The notes beneath the pieces were generated by a model. The model was not told where the DNA came from, searched no databases, and saw only the letters and a program-made list of their open reading frames with translations. DNA of 16,410 nt from an uncultured Lachnospiraceae bacterium. Lineage in GTDB: Bacteria > Bacillota > Clostridia > Lachnospirales > Lachnospiraceae. Positions 16,281 to 16,410 of the stretch are shown here, piece after piece. Position numbers and translations under genes: made by a program. Location of the stretch: positions 1 through 16,410 of the forward strand of contig CACZSE010000295.1 of the NCBI GenBank assembly GCA_902783735.1, read 5' to 3'. How positions within the stretch are numbered: position 1 is the first letter of the stretch; each line of letters begins with the position of its first letter.

Positions 16281-16410
16281 GATGGCTCAAGTATTGGGGA
16301 CATCCGTAACTTTTTTGCCGATGCGGCATAAAGCAAAGATAGCTTTGTCCTTTACCGTAAAATGTTATATACTGTAATTTATGAAAAAAGATGTTAACCT
16401 GAGGGATTCA
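16281..16410. other. Right-end intergenic region, probably divergent promoter region
   Basis: These 130 bases separate the GT39 gene from whatever lies to the right. They contain two short inverted repeats, GCCG-ATG-CGGC (about 16318-16328) and CAAAG-ATAG-CTTTG (about 16334-16347), neither followed by a T-run suitable for termination. I see no convincing minus-strand promoter for the GT39 gene. A possible plus-strand promoter is listed separately. No RNA gene is recognised. Confidence 0.4.
16345..16373 (+). promoter_or_regulatory. Possible plus-strand promoter reading out of the window
   Basis: TTGTCC (16345-16350) and TATACT (16368-16373) are separated by 17 bp. The -10 is five of six to consensus and the -35 four of six. 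Transcription would begin near 16380. A GAGGG at 16401-16405, close to the window edge, could be the ribosome site of a gene starting just outside. Alternatively, the ATG at 16381 begins an open frame of ten codons to the edge, but it has no ribosome site. Confidence 0.35.

Noticed and set aside
16318..16347. Two short inverted repeats near the right edge
   Set aside because: Arms of four and five bases, with no T-run after either on a strand with a gene ending nearby. Likely chance.
16381..16410. ATG opening ten codons on the plus strand to the window end
   Set aside because: No ribosome site ahead of it, and the putative transcription start is at or just before it. A start beyond the window is equally likely, so no CDS is called.
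1..16410. Mobile elements, CRISPR arrays, phage or attachment sites, including at the tRNA
   Set aside because: No transposase, integrase, spaced repeats or tRNA-end duplication could be seen.

Overview
The window looks like a chromosomal segment of an anaerobic, motile, Gram-positive Clostridia bacterium, probably Lachnospiraceae (Butyrivibrio/Roseburia-like). This rests on gene content and protein style: a FeoA-FeoB fusion, a Firmicutes-type chemoreceptor, a Lachnospiraceae-type phosphoribosyltransferase, and several multidomain c-di-GMP signalling proteins. Base composition looks moderate to low in GC. I could run no search, so the genus is a guess. All ten protein genes and the one tRNA lie on the minus strand. 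I see no phage, insertion sequence or CRISPR material.

Layout in transcription order, right to left. (1) Positions 16280-13030 hold two tandem polytopic GT-C (GT39/PMT-like) membrane glycosyltransferase-type proteins, 23 bp apart. (2) A strong promoter drives tRNA-Arg(CCG) at 12896-12825. An SH3-repeat membrane protein with a TTG start follows and ends at a good intrinsic terminator (about 11480-11451). (3) A new promoter at 11414-11386 starts a likely operon of four genes. These are a FIST/degenerate-GGDEF/EAL c-di-GMP phosphodiesterase, a cytoplasmic LacI-like sugar-binding-fold sensor with no DNA-binding domain and a GAF-like C-terminus, an orotate-PRT-like phosphoribosyltransferase, and FeoAB. 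(4) Another promoter near 3920 starts a chemoreceptor, a membrane diguanylate cyclase with an intact GGDEF and I-site, and a left-truncated HI0933/BaiN-type flavoprotein.

The functional theme is signal sensing tied to c-di-GMP. A predicted active synthase (785-2155) and a predicted active hydrolase (8758-11352) lie about 6.6 kb apart, with a chemoreceptor and a ferrous-iron transporter between them. The most unusual part is the PDE/sensor pair. The FIST-EAL enzyme carries its own input domain. The next gene encodes what looks like the input half of a LacI-GAF-GGDEF protein with no output domain, which suggests the two proteins may work together in trans. Joining iron uptake, a FIST sensor and c-di-GMP into one system is my inference from gene order only.

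Two gene starts need attention. The phosphodiesterase should start at 11352 rather than at an upstream ATG at 11505. The SH3 protein appears to start with TTG at 12778.
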